Shown here: in pieces, positions 43,496 to 51,841 of the stretch | Position numbering within the stretch: the stretch's first letter is position 1 | How the letters are laid out: every line of letters begins with the position of its first letter | Origin: JAOTVV01 sp039591075 | GTDB taxonomy: Bacteria > Gemmatimonadota > Gemmatimonadetes > Gemmatimonadales > GWC2-71-9 | Reading direction: 5' to 3' | NCBI GenBank assembly: GCA_039591075.1 | Contig: JBDHEI010000009.1 | Location: forward strand, 6,750 to 70,749 | Length of the DNA: 64,000 bases | Notes under the pieces: generated by a model | The model's database searches: none | The model's input: the letters and a program-made list of their open reading frames with translations, nothing else | Told to the model about the DNA's origin: nothing | Position numbers and translations under genes: made by a program

Positions 43496-44385
43496 TGGGC
43501 TTCCTGTGCGGGAACGATCATCAGCACCTGGCTCCCCGGAAACAGTGTGAGGCCCTCGGTCAGGGGCTGGTCGTCGTCCCAGGATGGCACGATGGAGATC
43601 CGCGCGGCGCCACTCCGGACAGCCAGCTTTCCCGACCACCGGTTCACGTAGCGGGCGATACCACCGAGTCCCTGCCCCCGGCCCGGATCGCGAAACCGGC
43701 TCGCTCCCTGGAAGAGCGCCGCTTCCAGCGCGGTCGCATCGCTCCAGCGATCGCCGAATCGGCTGGCCTGTGTCGCCTCGAGCGATCGGCGAAATCCGAT
43801 GCCAGCGTCAGCCACCGCAATGACCACGACCCGTCGTCCGAGGCGCCGCCGCCAATGATAGGCCTGAACTGCCACCCACCCCGATGTACCGGCGTGCTCT
43901 ACAATATTTTGACATGCCTCTGAAAGCGCCATAGCGAATCCCATGGTCGCCGTCGCTTCGAGGCCGAGTTCACTGGAGAGAATCGCCGCCGATCGCTCCT
44001 GGACCGATTCCACCACGCCGTGGACGTCGTCCGTTCCGCGGACCGGTGTGATCGCGAGGAGGACGTCGGACGAGGTTGCCGGTGTGACACGCGGCACCTT
44101 GCCATGGAGCTCGTACCAGTCTGCGGCGTGCGCGAAGAACCCGGCCCGCCCCCAGTAATGGGCGACATCGCGGTCGCTGGGCACGGTGAGCAGCGGCCGC
44201 TCCGGTCCGTGCTCCGCCGCCCATTGGCCCGCGGCGAGGAGCCCCACCAAGCCGAACGGCGAGGCCCACTGTGTGGCGTGCGCGTCGAAGAGGAGCCGAT
44301 CGTCGGTCATGTCGCCGCAGGCCTTGGCGAACTGCTCGAAACTGCGATCATCGAAGTGGCCGGGAACGTTGACCACGCGGGTCAT
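43492..44385 (-). CDS. STAS-HATPase fusion (anti-sigma-like kinase)
   Basis: 297-residue cytoplasmic protein. The N-terminal 100 residues look STAS-like (LLFDAHATQWASPFGLVGLL). Residues about 115-295 form a GHKL ATPase: N-box SEACQNIVEHAG (Glu156, Asn160), G1 VADAGIGF (Asp193), G2 GRGQGLGG (about 235-242). The arrangement resembles RsbW/SpoIIAB-type serine kinases. Start ATG at 44385 overlaps the PfkB stop (ATGA), and its own stop overlaps the STAS-like gene. It is inferred to phosphorylate the STAS-like neighbour; no sigma factor gene is visible. Confidence 0.75.
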   Translation of the reverse strand: MTRVVNVPGHFDDRSFEQFAKACGDMTDDRLLFDAHATQWASPFGLVGLLAAGQWAAEHGPERPLLTVPSDRDVAHYWGRAGFFAHAADWYELHGKVPRVTPATSSDVLLAITPVRGTDDVHGVVESVQERSAAILSSELGLEATATMGFAMALSEACQNIVEHAGTSGWVAVQAYHWRRRLGRRVVVIAVADAGIGFRRSLEATQASRFGDRWSDATALEAALFQGASRFRDPGRGQGLGGIARYVNRWSGKLAVRSGAARISIVPSWDDDQPLTEGLTLFPGSQVLMIVPAQEAQ

Positions 44386-45335
44386 GTGGGAATGATCTCC
44401 CCCCGAAGGTGGAAGTGCAGATGGCTCGCGCCGCGGTACCGCACGTTCCGCGCGGCCAACCCGTTGGCGGCGCGCACGGCGGCCACCGTCGGGGTACCGC
44501 CCACGAGGCTGCCCACCATCGCGCCGCCAAACACGTCGCCGCATCCTGTCGGATCCAGAGCCTCGGTGGGCGGGGGCGACAGCCGCTCGGTGGTGATCGG
44601 CTGCGGTCTGGACGGGCGCCCCTGCCGACACCTGAGGAAGTCGAACTCCGGCGTGGTGAAGTACACGGTGCCCCGCTCGCCCAGCGTCACGATCAGCAAA
44701 GCTACACCATGATGCATGGCCGTGGCAGCCACCGTCATGGGATCGTCGCCAATCAGCGCCAACTCGTCTTGGTTCATCTGTATCGCGTCGAAGCACTGAA
44801 ACCACTGCACCACGTCGGTCAGTCGTTGCGGCACGCGCGTTCCGTCGCTCGTGACCCCGAGCAACAGGCTGTGGAGATCGGCATAGACGGGTCCGTCGAA
44901 TCCGTGTCGGAGTGCCTGTGCCGTGTCGAGGGTTAGCTCGAAGCCCGAGATGAAGTTCACGTAGATCGCGTCCAGGTCGCGCACCAGCGGCCCCAACTCC
45001 TCCCACTGCCAGGGCGGCACGCCCCCGCTCAGCCGCTCGGCCCGCCGTTGCGCGGACTCGTAGCGAATTGTCACCCGGTTGTTGGGCTCTGGGACTTCGA
45101 TGAATCGAGCTGCCGAGGAACGTCGCGTCAGCGTCGTGAGGAACCGGTTGGCGCGGTCGGCCATGTCGCGGCCGACCTTGATGAGTGGGACCATCGCCCA
45201 CTCGGGCGGAAGCGACACCTCGAGCGCCGCGAGGGCGTAGGCGATGCCGCCCCACTCCTCCACTGGCCCGGTCCGGTCGCCCCGTCCGTGAATCGTGTCC
45301 CAGACCATCGTACCGACAACGCCGAGTCGGTTCAC
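44382..45335 (-). CDS. PfkB-family carbohydrate/nucleoside kinase
   Basis: 317 residues from the GTG at 45335, which overlaps the ROK stop (GTGA) and has GGGGAG 4 nt upstream. Ribokinase-fold signature DPTGCGDVFGGAMVG (catalytic Asp, anion hole) lies near the C-terminus. Substrate unknown; the protein begins 'NRLGVVGTMVWDTIHGR' and has a ribokinase-like lid. It follows a ROK sugar kinase, so the two may phosphorylate related sugars. Confidence 0.85.
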   Translation of the reverse strand: MNRLGVVGTMVWDTIHGRGDRTGPVEEWGGIAYALAALEVSLPPEWAMVPLIKVGRDMADRANRFLTTLTRRSSAARFIEVPEPNNRVTIRYESAQRRAERLSGGVPPWQWEELGPLVRDLDAIYVNFISGFELTLDTAQALRHGFDGPVYADLHSLLLGVTSDGTRVPQRLTDVVQWFQCFDAIQMNQDELALIGDDPMTVAATAMHHGVALLIVTLGERGTVYFTTPEFDFLRCRQGRPSRPQPITTERLSPPPTEALDPTGCGDVFGGAMVGSLVGGTPTVAAVRAANGLAARNVRYRGASHLHFHLRGEIIPT

Positions 45336-46315
45336 GCCGCTCCCCACGTCTGCACCTTGAAGACGGCGGCCGCGCCACAGACACCCGCGGTGCCGGCCAG
45401 CTCGCCCGGTACGATCCGGCAGCGCTCGACACCCGGCCGAAAGGCACGGCGCGCCACCTCTGCGCGGAGCGGCGTGAACAGACGATCGCCGGCTGCCGTC
45501 ACGCCGCCGCAGATCACTATGATCTCGGGGTTGAAGATGTTGATTAGGTTGGCGACGCCGGTCCCGAGGAACCCTGCCGTATCACGGATGACCTCGAGGG
45601 CATAGTCGTCGCCGTCGTGGGCCGCGTCATAGACCACCTGTGCGGTGACGGCGCCGAGCTCGCCGTTGACGTACCGTTCCAACGTCGTGCTGGCCCCGGC
45701 CGCGATGCCCTCCACGGCGCGCTCGGCAATCGCCGTTCCCGAGGCGTACGCCTCCAGGCAACCATAGTTACCGCACCTGCACCGCCGACCCGTGGAATCG
45801 ATGGTCATGTGCCCGATCTCGCCGGCGATATCGCTCGCGCCGTGAAAGATCTTGCCATCGAACACGATCCCGCCGCCGATGCCGGTTCCGATGGTGAGGC
45901 CCACGACGACGTTCGCGTCACGCGCCGCACCGCGCCACCACTCGCCGAAGATCGCGCAGTTTGCGTCGTTGTCGAGCGTGGCGGGGAGCCCGACCGCCTC
46001 GCTCACGCGGTCGCGCAGCGGGAAATTGCGCCAGCCGAGGTTCGGGGTCAGCAGCACCACCCCGGTGCGGGTATCGAGCGGCCCGGGCGAACCGATCCCG
46101 ACCCCTGCCACGTCGAGCGTCGCGGTTCCCAAACTGGAGCGGGCGGTGGCCATCGAGTGGTTCACTATCCGGGCGATCTGTGCCACGACTGCATCGGGGC
46201 CATCGGCCACGATCGTGCGTTCCTTCGTGAGGCCGAGCACGTGGTGGCCGTCCTCGGTCACGGTCCCCACCACCACGTTGGTCCCACCGACGTCGACGCC
46301 GACAATGTGCCGCAT
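45332..46315 (-). CDS. ROK-family sugar kinase (glucokinase-like)
   Basis: 327-residue ASKHA-fold kinase. Start ATG at 46315 with GAGGAG 7 nt upstream. Motifs: VGVDVGGTNVVVGT phosphate-1 loop, LDNDANCAIFGEW (catalytic Asp), TIGTGIGGGIV, and the zinc motif GHMTID...CRCGNYGCLEAY. This fits glucokinase or N-acetylglucosamine/mannosamine kinase, not a ROK repressor, since there is no N-terminal HTH. It lies 11 nt after lepA and overlaps PfkB. Confidence 0.92.
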   Translation of the reverse strand: MRHIVGVDVGGTNVVVGTVTEDGHHVLGLTKERTIVADGPDAVVAQIARIVNHSMATARSSLGTATLDVAGVGIGSPGPLDTRTGVVLLTPNLGWRNFPLRDRVSEAVGLPATLDNDANCAIFGEWWRGAARDANVVVGLTIGTGIGGGIVFDGKIFHGASDIAGEIGHMTIDSTGRRCRCGNYGCLEAYASGTAIAERAVEGIAAGASTTLERYVNGELGAVTAQVVYDAAHDGDDYALEVIRDTAGFLGTGVANLINIFNPEIIVICGGVTAAGDRLFTPLRAEVARRAFRPGVERCRIVPGELAGTAGVCGAAAVFKVQTWGAA

Positions 46316-46326
46316 CGCTCGCTCCT

Positions 46327-48126
46327 CTAATCGACGCGCAGGACGGCGAGGAACGCCTCCTGCGGGATCTCGACAGTGCCAACCTGCTTCATACGCTTCT
46401 TTCCCTCTTTCTGCTTCTCCAGGAGCTTCCGCTTCCGCGTGACGTCGCCCCCGTAGCATTTTGCCGTGACGTTCTTGCGGAGTGGCCGAACCGTTTCGCG
46501 GGCGATCACGCGAGTTCCGATCGCCGCCTGGATGATGACCTCGAACAGTTGGCGCGGGATGAGATCCTTGAGCTTCTCGGTGACCTTCCGGCCCCACTCC
46601 TGCGCCTTGTCACGGTGAATGATGATGCTGAAGGCATCGACCGGCTCGCCGTTGATGAGCATATCCAGCTTGACCAGGGTGCCCGTGCGGTAGCCGGACA
46701 ACTCGTAGTCCATCGACGCGTAGCCGCGCGAGACCGTTTTGAGGCGGTCGTAGAAGTCGAGGATGATCTCGGCCAGCGGAAATTCCCAGTCGAGTTCCAC
46801 GCGTGTCGGGTCGAGGTACCGCATGCCGAGATACTCGCCCCGTCGTTCCTGACCGAGCTGCATGAGCGCGCCGATGTAGTCCGTCGGCGCGGTGATGCGG
46901 GCCTTGATGAACGGTTCCTCGACCCGGCCTACTTCGGAGCCGGTCGGAAGCTTCGTCGGGTTCTCGATCACGACCATGGTGCCGTTCGTGAAATACACGT
47001 GGTACTCCACGTTCGGCACGGTGGCGATCAGGTCGAGGTCGAATTCGCGCTCGAGACGCTCACGCACGATCTCCATGTGCAGCAGCCCCAAGAACCCGCA
47101 CCGGAACCCGAAACCGAGTGCCACCGACGATTCGGGCTCGTAATGCAAGGAGGCGTCGTTCAACTGCAGCTTCTCGAGTGCGTCGCGCAGCTCCTCGTAT
47201 CGGTTGGCATCGGTTGGGTACATGCCGGCAAACACCATGGGATGCACTTCCCGGTAGCCGGGAAGGAGCTGCGTGGCGCGCCGACTGGCGTCGAGGATGG
47301 TGTCCCCGACACGGGTCTCCTTCACCCCCCGGACGTTCGCGACCACGTACCCCACCTCACCCGCCTCGAGCACGTCGCAGGGTCGCTGCCCGAGCTGGAG
47401 ATACCCCACCTCCGCCACCTCGTAGCGATCCTCGGGGTGGGTGCCGAACGCGATCTCTGTGCCCTTGGCGATGCGGCCGTCCACCACGCGGATGCTGGGG
47501 ATCGCTCCCCGATAGCGGTCGTAGTACGAATCGAAAATGAGCGCCCGTAAGGGATCGTCAGGGTCGCCGGACGGTGGCGGTATTCGACGGACAATGGCCT
47601 CGAGCAGGGCCTGGATGCCCGAGCCCTCCTTGGCCGAGATCTGGAGGATGTCGGTCGGGTCGCTCCCGATCAGCTCCGCCAGCTCGGCCACCCGACGCTC
47701 CGGCTCCGCCGCCGGGAGATCGATCTTGTTCATTGCCGGGACGATCTCCAACCCCGCGTCGATGGCGAGCAGCAGATTGCTCACGGTCTGTGCCTCGATG
47801 CCCTGGCTGGCGTCCACGACCAGCACGGCCCCTTCGCAGGCATTCAGGGACCGCGACACCTCGTAGGTGAAATCGACGTGCCCCGGGGTGTCGATCAGGT
47901 TCAACTCGTACAGCTCCCCGTCACGTGACCGGTAGTTCATCCGGACCGCGTTGAGCTTGATCGTGATGCCGCGCTCACGCTCGAGGTCCATCGTGTCCAA
48001 GACCTGGGCGCGCATTCGCCGTTTCTCCAGCGTCTGCGTGGCCTCGATGAGACGATCGGCAAGGGTGGACTTACCGTGGTCGATGTGGGCGACGATGCAA
48101 AAGTTGCGAATGCGGTCCTGGCGCAT
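46327..48126 (-). CDS. lepA: Elongation factor 4 (LepA)
   Basis: 599-residue ribosome-associated GTPase, full length. G motifs: AHIDHGKST (G1), DTPGHVD (G3), NKID (G4). The LepA-specific C-terminal domain ends RKRKLLEKQKEGKKRMKQVG...PQEAFLAVL. It heads a nine-gene same-strand chain running to the EnvC-like gene. No Shine-Dalgarno is seen; a TATATT hexamer ends 5 nt before the ATG. Confidence 0.97.
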   Translation of the reverse strand: MRQDRIRNFCIVAHIDHGKSTLADRLIEATQTLEKRRMRAQVLDTMDLERERGITIKLNAVRMNYRSRDGELYELNLIDTPGHVDFTYEVSRSLNACEGAVLVVDASQGIEAQTVSNLLLAIDAGLEIVPAMNKIDLPAAEPERRVAELAELIGSDPTDILQISAKEGSGIQALLEAIVRRIPPPSGDPDDPLRALIFDSYYDRYRGAIPSIRVVDGRIAKGTEIAFGTHPEDRYEVAEVGYLQLGQRPCDVLEAGEVGYVVANVRGVKETRVGDTILDASRRATQLLPGYREVHPMVFAGMYPTDANRYEELRDALEKLQLNDASLHYEPESSVALGFGFRCGFLGLLHMEIVRERLEREFDLDLIATVPNVEYHVYFTNGTMVVIENPTKLPTGSEVGRVEEPFIKARITAPTDYIGALMQLGQERRGEYLGMRYLDPTRVELDWEFPLAEIILDFYDRLKTVSRGYASMDYELSGYRTGTLVKLDMLINGEPVDAFSIIIHRDKAQEWGRKVTEKLKDLIPRQLFEVIIQAAIGTRVIARETVRPLRKNVTAKCYGGDVTRKRKLLEKQKEGKKRMKQVGTVEIPQEAFLAVLRVD

Positions 48127-48131
48127 GGCGC

Positions 48132-48137
48132 AATATA
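48132..48137 (-). promoter_or_regulatory. Putative -10 of lepA, leaderless geometry
   Basis: TATATT on the minus strand ends 5 nt before the lepA ATG. No clear -35. The spacing equals that at the Zn-block small gene, suggesting a shared leaderless promoter form. The rest of the 224-nt gap to ggt (48127-48350) shows no gene. Confidence 0.4.
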
Positions 48138-48350
48138 GCCGCCTCGGTCAGGAGCGTCGTGCCGGCTCCCACCGCCGAGCGCACCGCACACGCTGCCTTC
48201 CGACGGCCGCGTGCGTGCCCTATCGTTGTCGGCATGGGTCGCCCAGGCTGCGTGACGATGTCGGGGCGTGCGGTGCTCGTGGAGTTCGGGAGTCGACACC
48301 GCGAGCGGGGCCGTTCGATCATATCTATGTGCAATCGAGACAAGTGAGCC

Positions 48351-50132
48351 ATGACGTCACACAGAGTTCTTCCCCGTAGTGCGATGGTTGTCGCCCTCGC
48401 GGCAGCCGTGTCACACACCGTGGCAGCACAGACGGTACCGCGAACGGATCAACGGGTGGTCGCGAGGCACGGGGTGGTGGCGGCCGCGCACCCGGAGGCG
48501 GCGCGCGCCGGGCTCGCCATGCTCAGGACCGGTGGAAATGCGATCGACGCGGCCGTGGCCGCGGCGTTTGCGGTCGGCGTCGTCGAGCCGATGATGTCGG
48601 GTGTGGGCGGGGGCGGTGCGATGACGCTGTGGCTCGCCGGCGAGGGCAGCGCGTGGCACGTGGAATTCTACGCCTCATCCGGCGAAAGACCCGACCACGA
48701 CCTGGATCGGTACGACGAGGACGAGGCAATCGCCGACTCACTCGTCGCTCCGGAGCGCTGGGTGGCGGTGCCGGGCGCCGTCGCAGGCCTCCTCGAAGCG
48801 CACGAACGGTACGGGGCGCTGCCGCGCGAGCAGGTGCTGGCGCCTGCGGTCCGACTGGCCCGACAGGGGTTCATCGTGCACCCTCTGCTCGCCTCGGTGA
48901 TCCGGGAGGCATACGACAAGCTGCACTACGACCGGCGAGCCGCCGCGCTCTTCTACCCGGAGGAGCTTCCGTTGCAGGCAGGCGATCGCTTGATGCAGCC
49001 GGACCTCGCGACGACCCTCGAGCGGATCCAACGTGAAGGACGGGACGGGTACTATCGGGGGGCCGCGGCCACCGAGGTGGTCGCCGCGCTCTCCGCCGGC
49101 GCGAACCCGATCACCCTGAGCGACCTGGCGAGCGTGGCACCGCGCTGGCGCCGTCCGCTCTGCGGTACCTACCACGGCTATACCGTCCTCACCGCTCCGC
49201 CTCCGCTGGCGGGTGTCGAGGTGCTCCAGACCCTGGCGCTGCTCGAGCCGCTCGATCTCAGGGCGGCGGGACTGCCCATTCAGAGCGCCACGGTGCTGGG
49301 TGCGATCGTCGACGCGATCCGGGTCGCCCGAACCGACTACGATCGATGGATCGGTGATCCGCGCGATGCCGGGGTTCCCGCAGTGGGCATGACGAGCCGC
49401 GCCTATGCCGCTGAGCGATCGTCGGTCGTGGACCTCGCATCCGTGCCGGCATCGCTCGCCCCGGGAGATCCCTGGGCCGAGGAGCAGCAGCCCGTGCCCG
49501 AGGCGTGTGTGGCGGTGGGGAGCTTCCCGGCCACGACCCTGGATCGGCCGGTCGAAACGCCGGAGCGCTCGGAGGCGGAAGCCGAAGGTGAAACGACCCA
49601 TATCTCGGTGATCGATGGGGACGGAAATGCCGTGTCGCTCACCTACACCCTTGGGCTCTACTTCGGGACAGGCACCTACATCGGCGGGGCGTTCTACAAC
49701 ACGGCGTCGGGCAATTTCGGCGCCCCCGCCGCCAACCGACGCGGGCCCTTCCGCACGCCTCGATCGAGCACCGCCCCCACACTGGTGCTCGCTGACGGAC
49801 GGATCAAGATGGCGGTGGGCTCACCGGCGTCGGGCCGCATTCCGCCCGCAATCGTGCACACGATTCTCTACACGCTCGACTACGGACTCGACCCGTGGAC
49901 GGCGGTGTCGATGCCACGTATCTACCCGTACTTCTCCAGTCCGGAGGTTCGCCTGGAGCCGGGGTTCGACACCGAGGTGCTCGCCGCGCTCCGCCACCGG
50001 GGCTATGAGCTCACCGCGCATGGCCCGCACGATCTGTATTTCGGAGGGGTGACCGTGGTGTACGTGGCGGAAGACGGACGCTTGATCGGTGCGGCGGATC
50101 CGCGGCGCGACGGGGCGGCAGTAGGGTATTAG
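48351..50132 (+). CDS. ggt: Gamma-glutamyltranspeptidase
   Basis: 593-residue secreted GGT with a signal peptide (about 1-26, VAAQ). GGT is made as a precursor that self-cleaves before a Thr; here GETTHISVIDGDGNAVSLT gives Thr415 as the new N-terminal nucleophile of the small subunit. The large subunit keeps the EPMMSGVGGGGAM region. The oxyanion-side motif usually GSPGGSRI reads GSPASGRIP, so the second Gly is replaced. Glutathione or gamma-glutamyl-peptide breakdown in the periplasm fits the peptidase-rich context. It converges with the M28 gene over a tandem repeat. Confidence 0.93.
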   Translation: MTSHRVLPRSAMVVALAAAVSHTVAAQTVPRTDQRVVARHGVVAAAHPEAARAGLAMLRTGGNAIDAAVAAAFAVGVVEPMMSGVGGGGAMTLWLAGEGSAWHVEFYASSGERPDHDLDRYDEDEAIADSLVAPERWVAVPGAVAGLLEAHERYGALPREQVLAPAVRLARQGFIVHPLLASVIREAYDKLHYDRRAAALFYPEELPLQAGDRLMQPDLATTLERIQREGRDGYYRGAAATEVVAALSAGANPITLSDLASVAPRWRRPLCGTYHGYTVLTAPPPLAGVEVLQTLALLEPLDLRAAGLPIQSATVLGAIVDAIRVARTDYDRWIGDPRDAGVPAVGMTSRAYAAERSSVVDLASVPASLAPGDPWAEEQQPVPEACVAVGSFPATTLDRPVETPERSEAEAEGETTHISVIDGDGNAVSLTYTLGLYFGTGTYIGGAFYNTASGNFGAPAANRRGPFRTPRSSTAPTLVLADGRIKMAVGSPASGRIPPAIVHTILYTLDYGLDPWTAVSMPRIYPYFSSPEVRLEPGFDTEVLAALRHRGYELTAHGPHDLYFGGVTVVYVAEDGRLIGAADPRRDGAAVGY

Positions 50133-50190
50133 GCGGTTAGGATGATCGCCAACCGCCCAACCGCTTAACCGCCTAACCGCTTAACCGCCT
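50131..50190. repeat. Octamer tandem repeat in convergent gap
   Basis: Five head-to-tail octamers, AACCGC followed by CC, TT, CT, TT and CT (50151-50190). AGGCGGTTAGG (50131-50141) is a near-complement of CCTAACCGCTT, so a hairpin can form. It lies between ggt and M28 and overlaps both stop codons. It may act as a bidirectional terminator. Similar short tandem motifs are seen elsewhere in the window. Confidence 0.6.
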
Positions 50191-51719
50191 GACACGATCC
50201 GCTCGTAACTCTGTGGGTTCCACTTCGGCCGATTGGCGCCGTTGGCCACGTCGAGACCGAGATAGAACATCAGCTGCACGATCCGCGACTCCTTTTCCGC
50301 GTCGATCTTGTCTGGATTGTCGGTCGCCTGGTGGTAGTCCTCATGGGTCCCATTGAAGAAGAAGAGGATGGGCACACCGCGCTTGGCGAAGTTGAAGTGG
50401 TCCGATCGGCCGTAGAAGTTCTGCTCGGGCCAGAGATCGTCGATTGCCGACATGTGCAACTCCGGATGGGCCGCGACGACCCGGGCAAGGGTCACGCCCA
50501 GGTCCGAGTGCTCGCGCCCGATCACGACGATCGTGTCCTTCCAATTTCTTCCGACCATGTCGGCGTTGAAGTTGGCGACCATCTGCTCCATCGGGACGGG
50601 TGGGTGCAGTGTGAAGTACTCGCTCCCCCAGAGCCCCTTCTCCTCTCCGCTCACGGTGAGGAAGATGATCGAGCGTTTTGGCCGCGGGGCGAGCAGTGCA
50701 AAGGCCTCGGCCAGCTCGACGACCGCGACCGTGCCGGACGCATCGTCATCTGCACCGTTGCAGATGTCGTCACCGTTCTTGGGCCGGCAGCTACCGTCGG
50801 CCGAGGTGCCGACGTGATCCATGTGCGCGCTGAACACGAGATACTCATTCTTGAGCACGGGATCCGATCCCTCGAGGATCCCCACCGTGTTGGGTGCAAA
50901 GAACTCCTCGGTGATTTCCTGAACGAGCGTCACGGTGGGGCGCAGGGCGGCAAGGGAGGTCACGACCATGCGGTCGGCCTCACCAGCCCGAGCCTGGGCT
51001 ATGTCGAACCCGTGGGCCGCGAGTGTGGACGCGGCGGTCTCGTCCCGGACTTGGACCCAAGGCGCGCGGGACTGCTCCAGCCACGGCTTCGACAACCTGG
51101 TTCGCACCGGTCGATCGACGCGGAGCTGCCACTGGTCGTCGCTCAGGACACTCACCTGGACGACTGCGGCGGCTCCGGTCTCCCAGAGTTGGCGGCGAAG
51201 GGCGAACACTCGCCTCGCCGCCTGGCCCACCGCTCGCTGGGGCTCGATCCAGAACACCACGGCACCCTCGACCGCAGTGGGGTCCAACTCGTCGCCCACA
51301 GCCGGCACCCCGGCAATCACCACCGCGGGACCGCTCACGCCGTCCGGCCCGGTCGCTCCAGCGAATGCGACGGCCTCTCGGCCAACTGGCCAGGACATAC
51401 CCGCCGCAGGGGCGACGCCCGATCGCGCGACGTTGAGGCGGGTGTTCGCCAGCCGGTAGTGCTGGATGAACGTGCCGTCATCGCCGCCCGGTACAAGGCC
51501 AAACCGTTGAAACTCGGCCGCGATGTACCGCGCCGTTTTCTCCAGCCCGGGACTCGGTGTGTCTCGGCCTCCCATGGAGTCGTGAGCGATGATCCCGACG
51601 CGCTGCGCCACGTCGGCTGGCGTGATCGAGGCGGCGGCACGGGCCGACGCCGCGGGGGCTTGCGCCGCGAGGACGGCCGGCACGGTGGCTGCGGTCAGTA
51701 CGAGTAGGGCAGCGCGCAT
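50181..51719 (-). CDS. Secreted M28 family zinc aminopeptidase
   Basis: 512 residues from the ATG at 51719; AGGAGA lies about 12 nt upstream. A signal peptide (about 1-19, VLAAQ) is followed by a PA-like insert (about 100-250) and the M28 core. Zinc ligands: His and Asp in FSAHMDHVG, GADDDASG, Glu pair in SGEEKGLWGS, Asp in NADMVGR, and His in YGRSDHFNF. It probably trims N-terminal residues from peptides outside the cell. Its 3' end is inside the octamer repeat. Confidence 0.93.
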   Translation of the reverse strand: MRAALLVLTAATVPAVLAAQAPAASARAAASITPADVAQRVGIIAHDSMGGRDTPSPGLEKTARYIAAEFQRFGLVPGGDDGTFIQHYRLANTRLNVARSGVAPAAGMSWPVGREAVAFAGATGPDGVSGPAVVIAGVPAVGDELDPTAVEGAVVFWIEPQRAVGQAARRVFALRRQLWETGAAAVVQVSVLSDDQWQLRVDRPVRTRLSKPWLEQSRAPWVQVRDETAASTLAAHGFDIAQARAGEADRMVVTSLAALRPTVTLVQEITEEFFAPNTVGILEGSDPVLKNEYLVFSAHMDHVGTSADGSCRPKNGDDICNGADDDASGTVAVVELAEAFALLAPRPKRSIIFLTVSGEEKGLWGSEYFTLHPPVPMEQMVANFNADMVGRNWKDTIVVIGREHSDLGVTLARVVAAHPELHMSAIDDLWPEQNFYGRSDHFNFAKRGVPILFFFNGTHEDYHQATDNPDKIDAEKESRIVQLMFYLGLDVANGANRPKWNPQSYERIVSGG

Positions 51720-51841
51720 GATGGGGACGTTCTCCTGTCGATGCGATGGCATGACGGTCTGGATGGGGGTTCGCGACTGAAAGGTACACTCGGCGGCCGG
51801 CGATGTTGCCGGCGGCGGGTCGGCGCGGTCCGCGGGTTTGC

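Noticed and set aside
48159..48347. 62-codon plus-strand frame upstream of ggt
   Set aside because: No ribosome-binding site or recognisable domain; it probably reflects the GC-rich lepA-ggt gap.
50151..50190. Tandem octamers as a CRISPR array
   Set aside because: Units are 8 nt with no spacers, and no cas genes are present.
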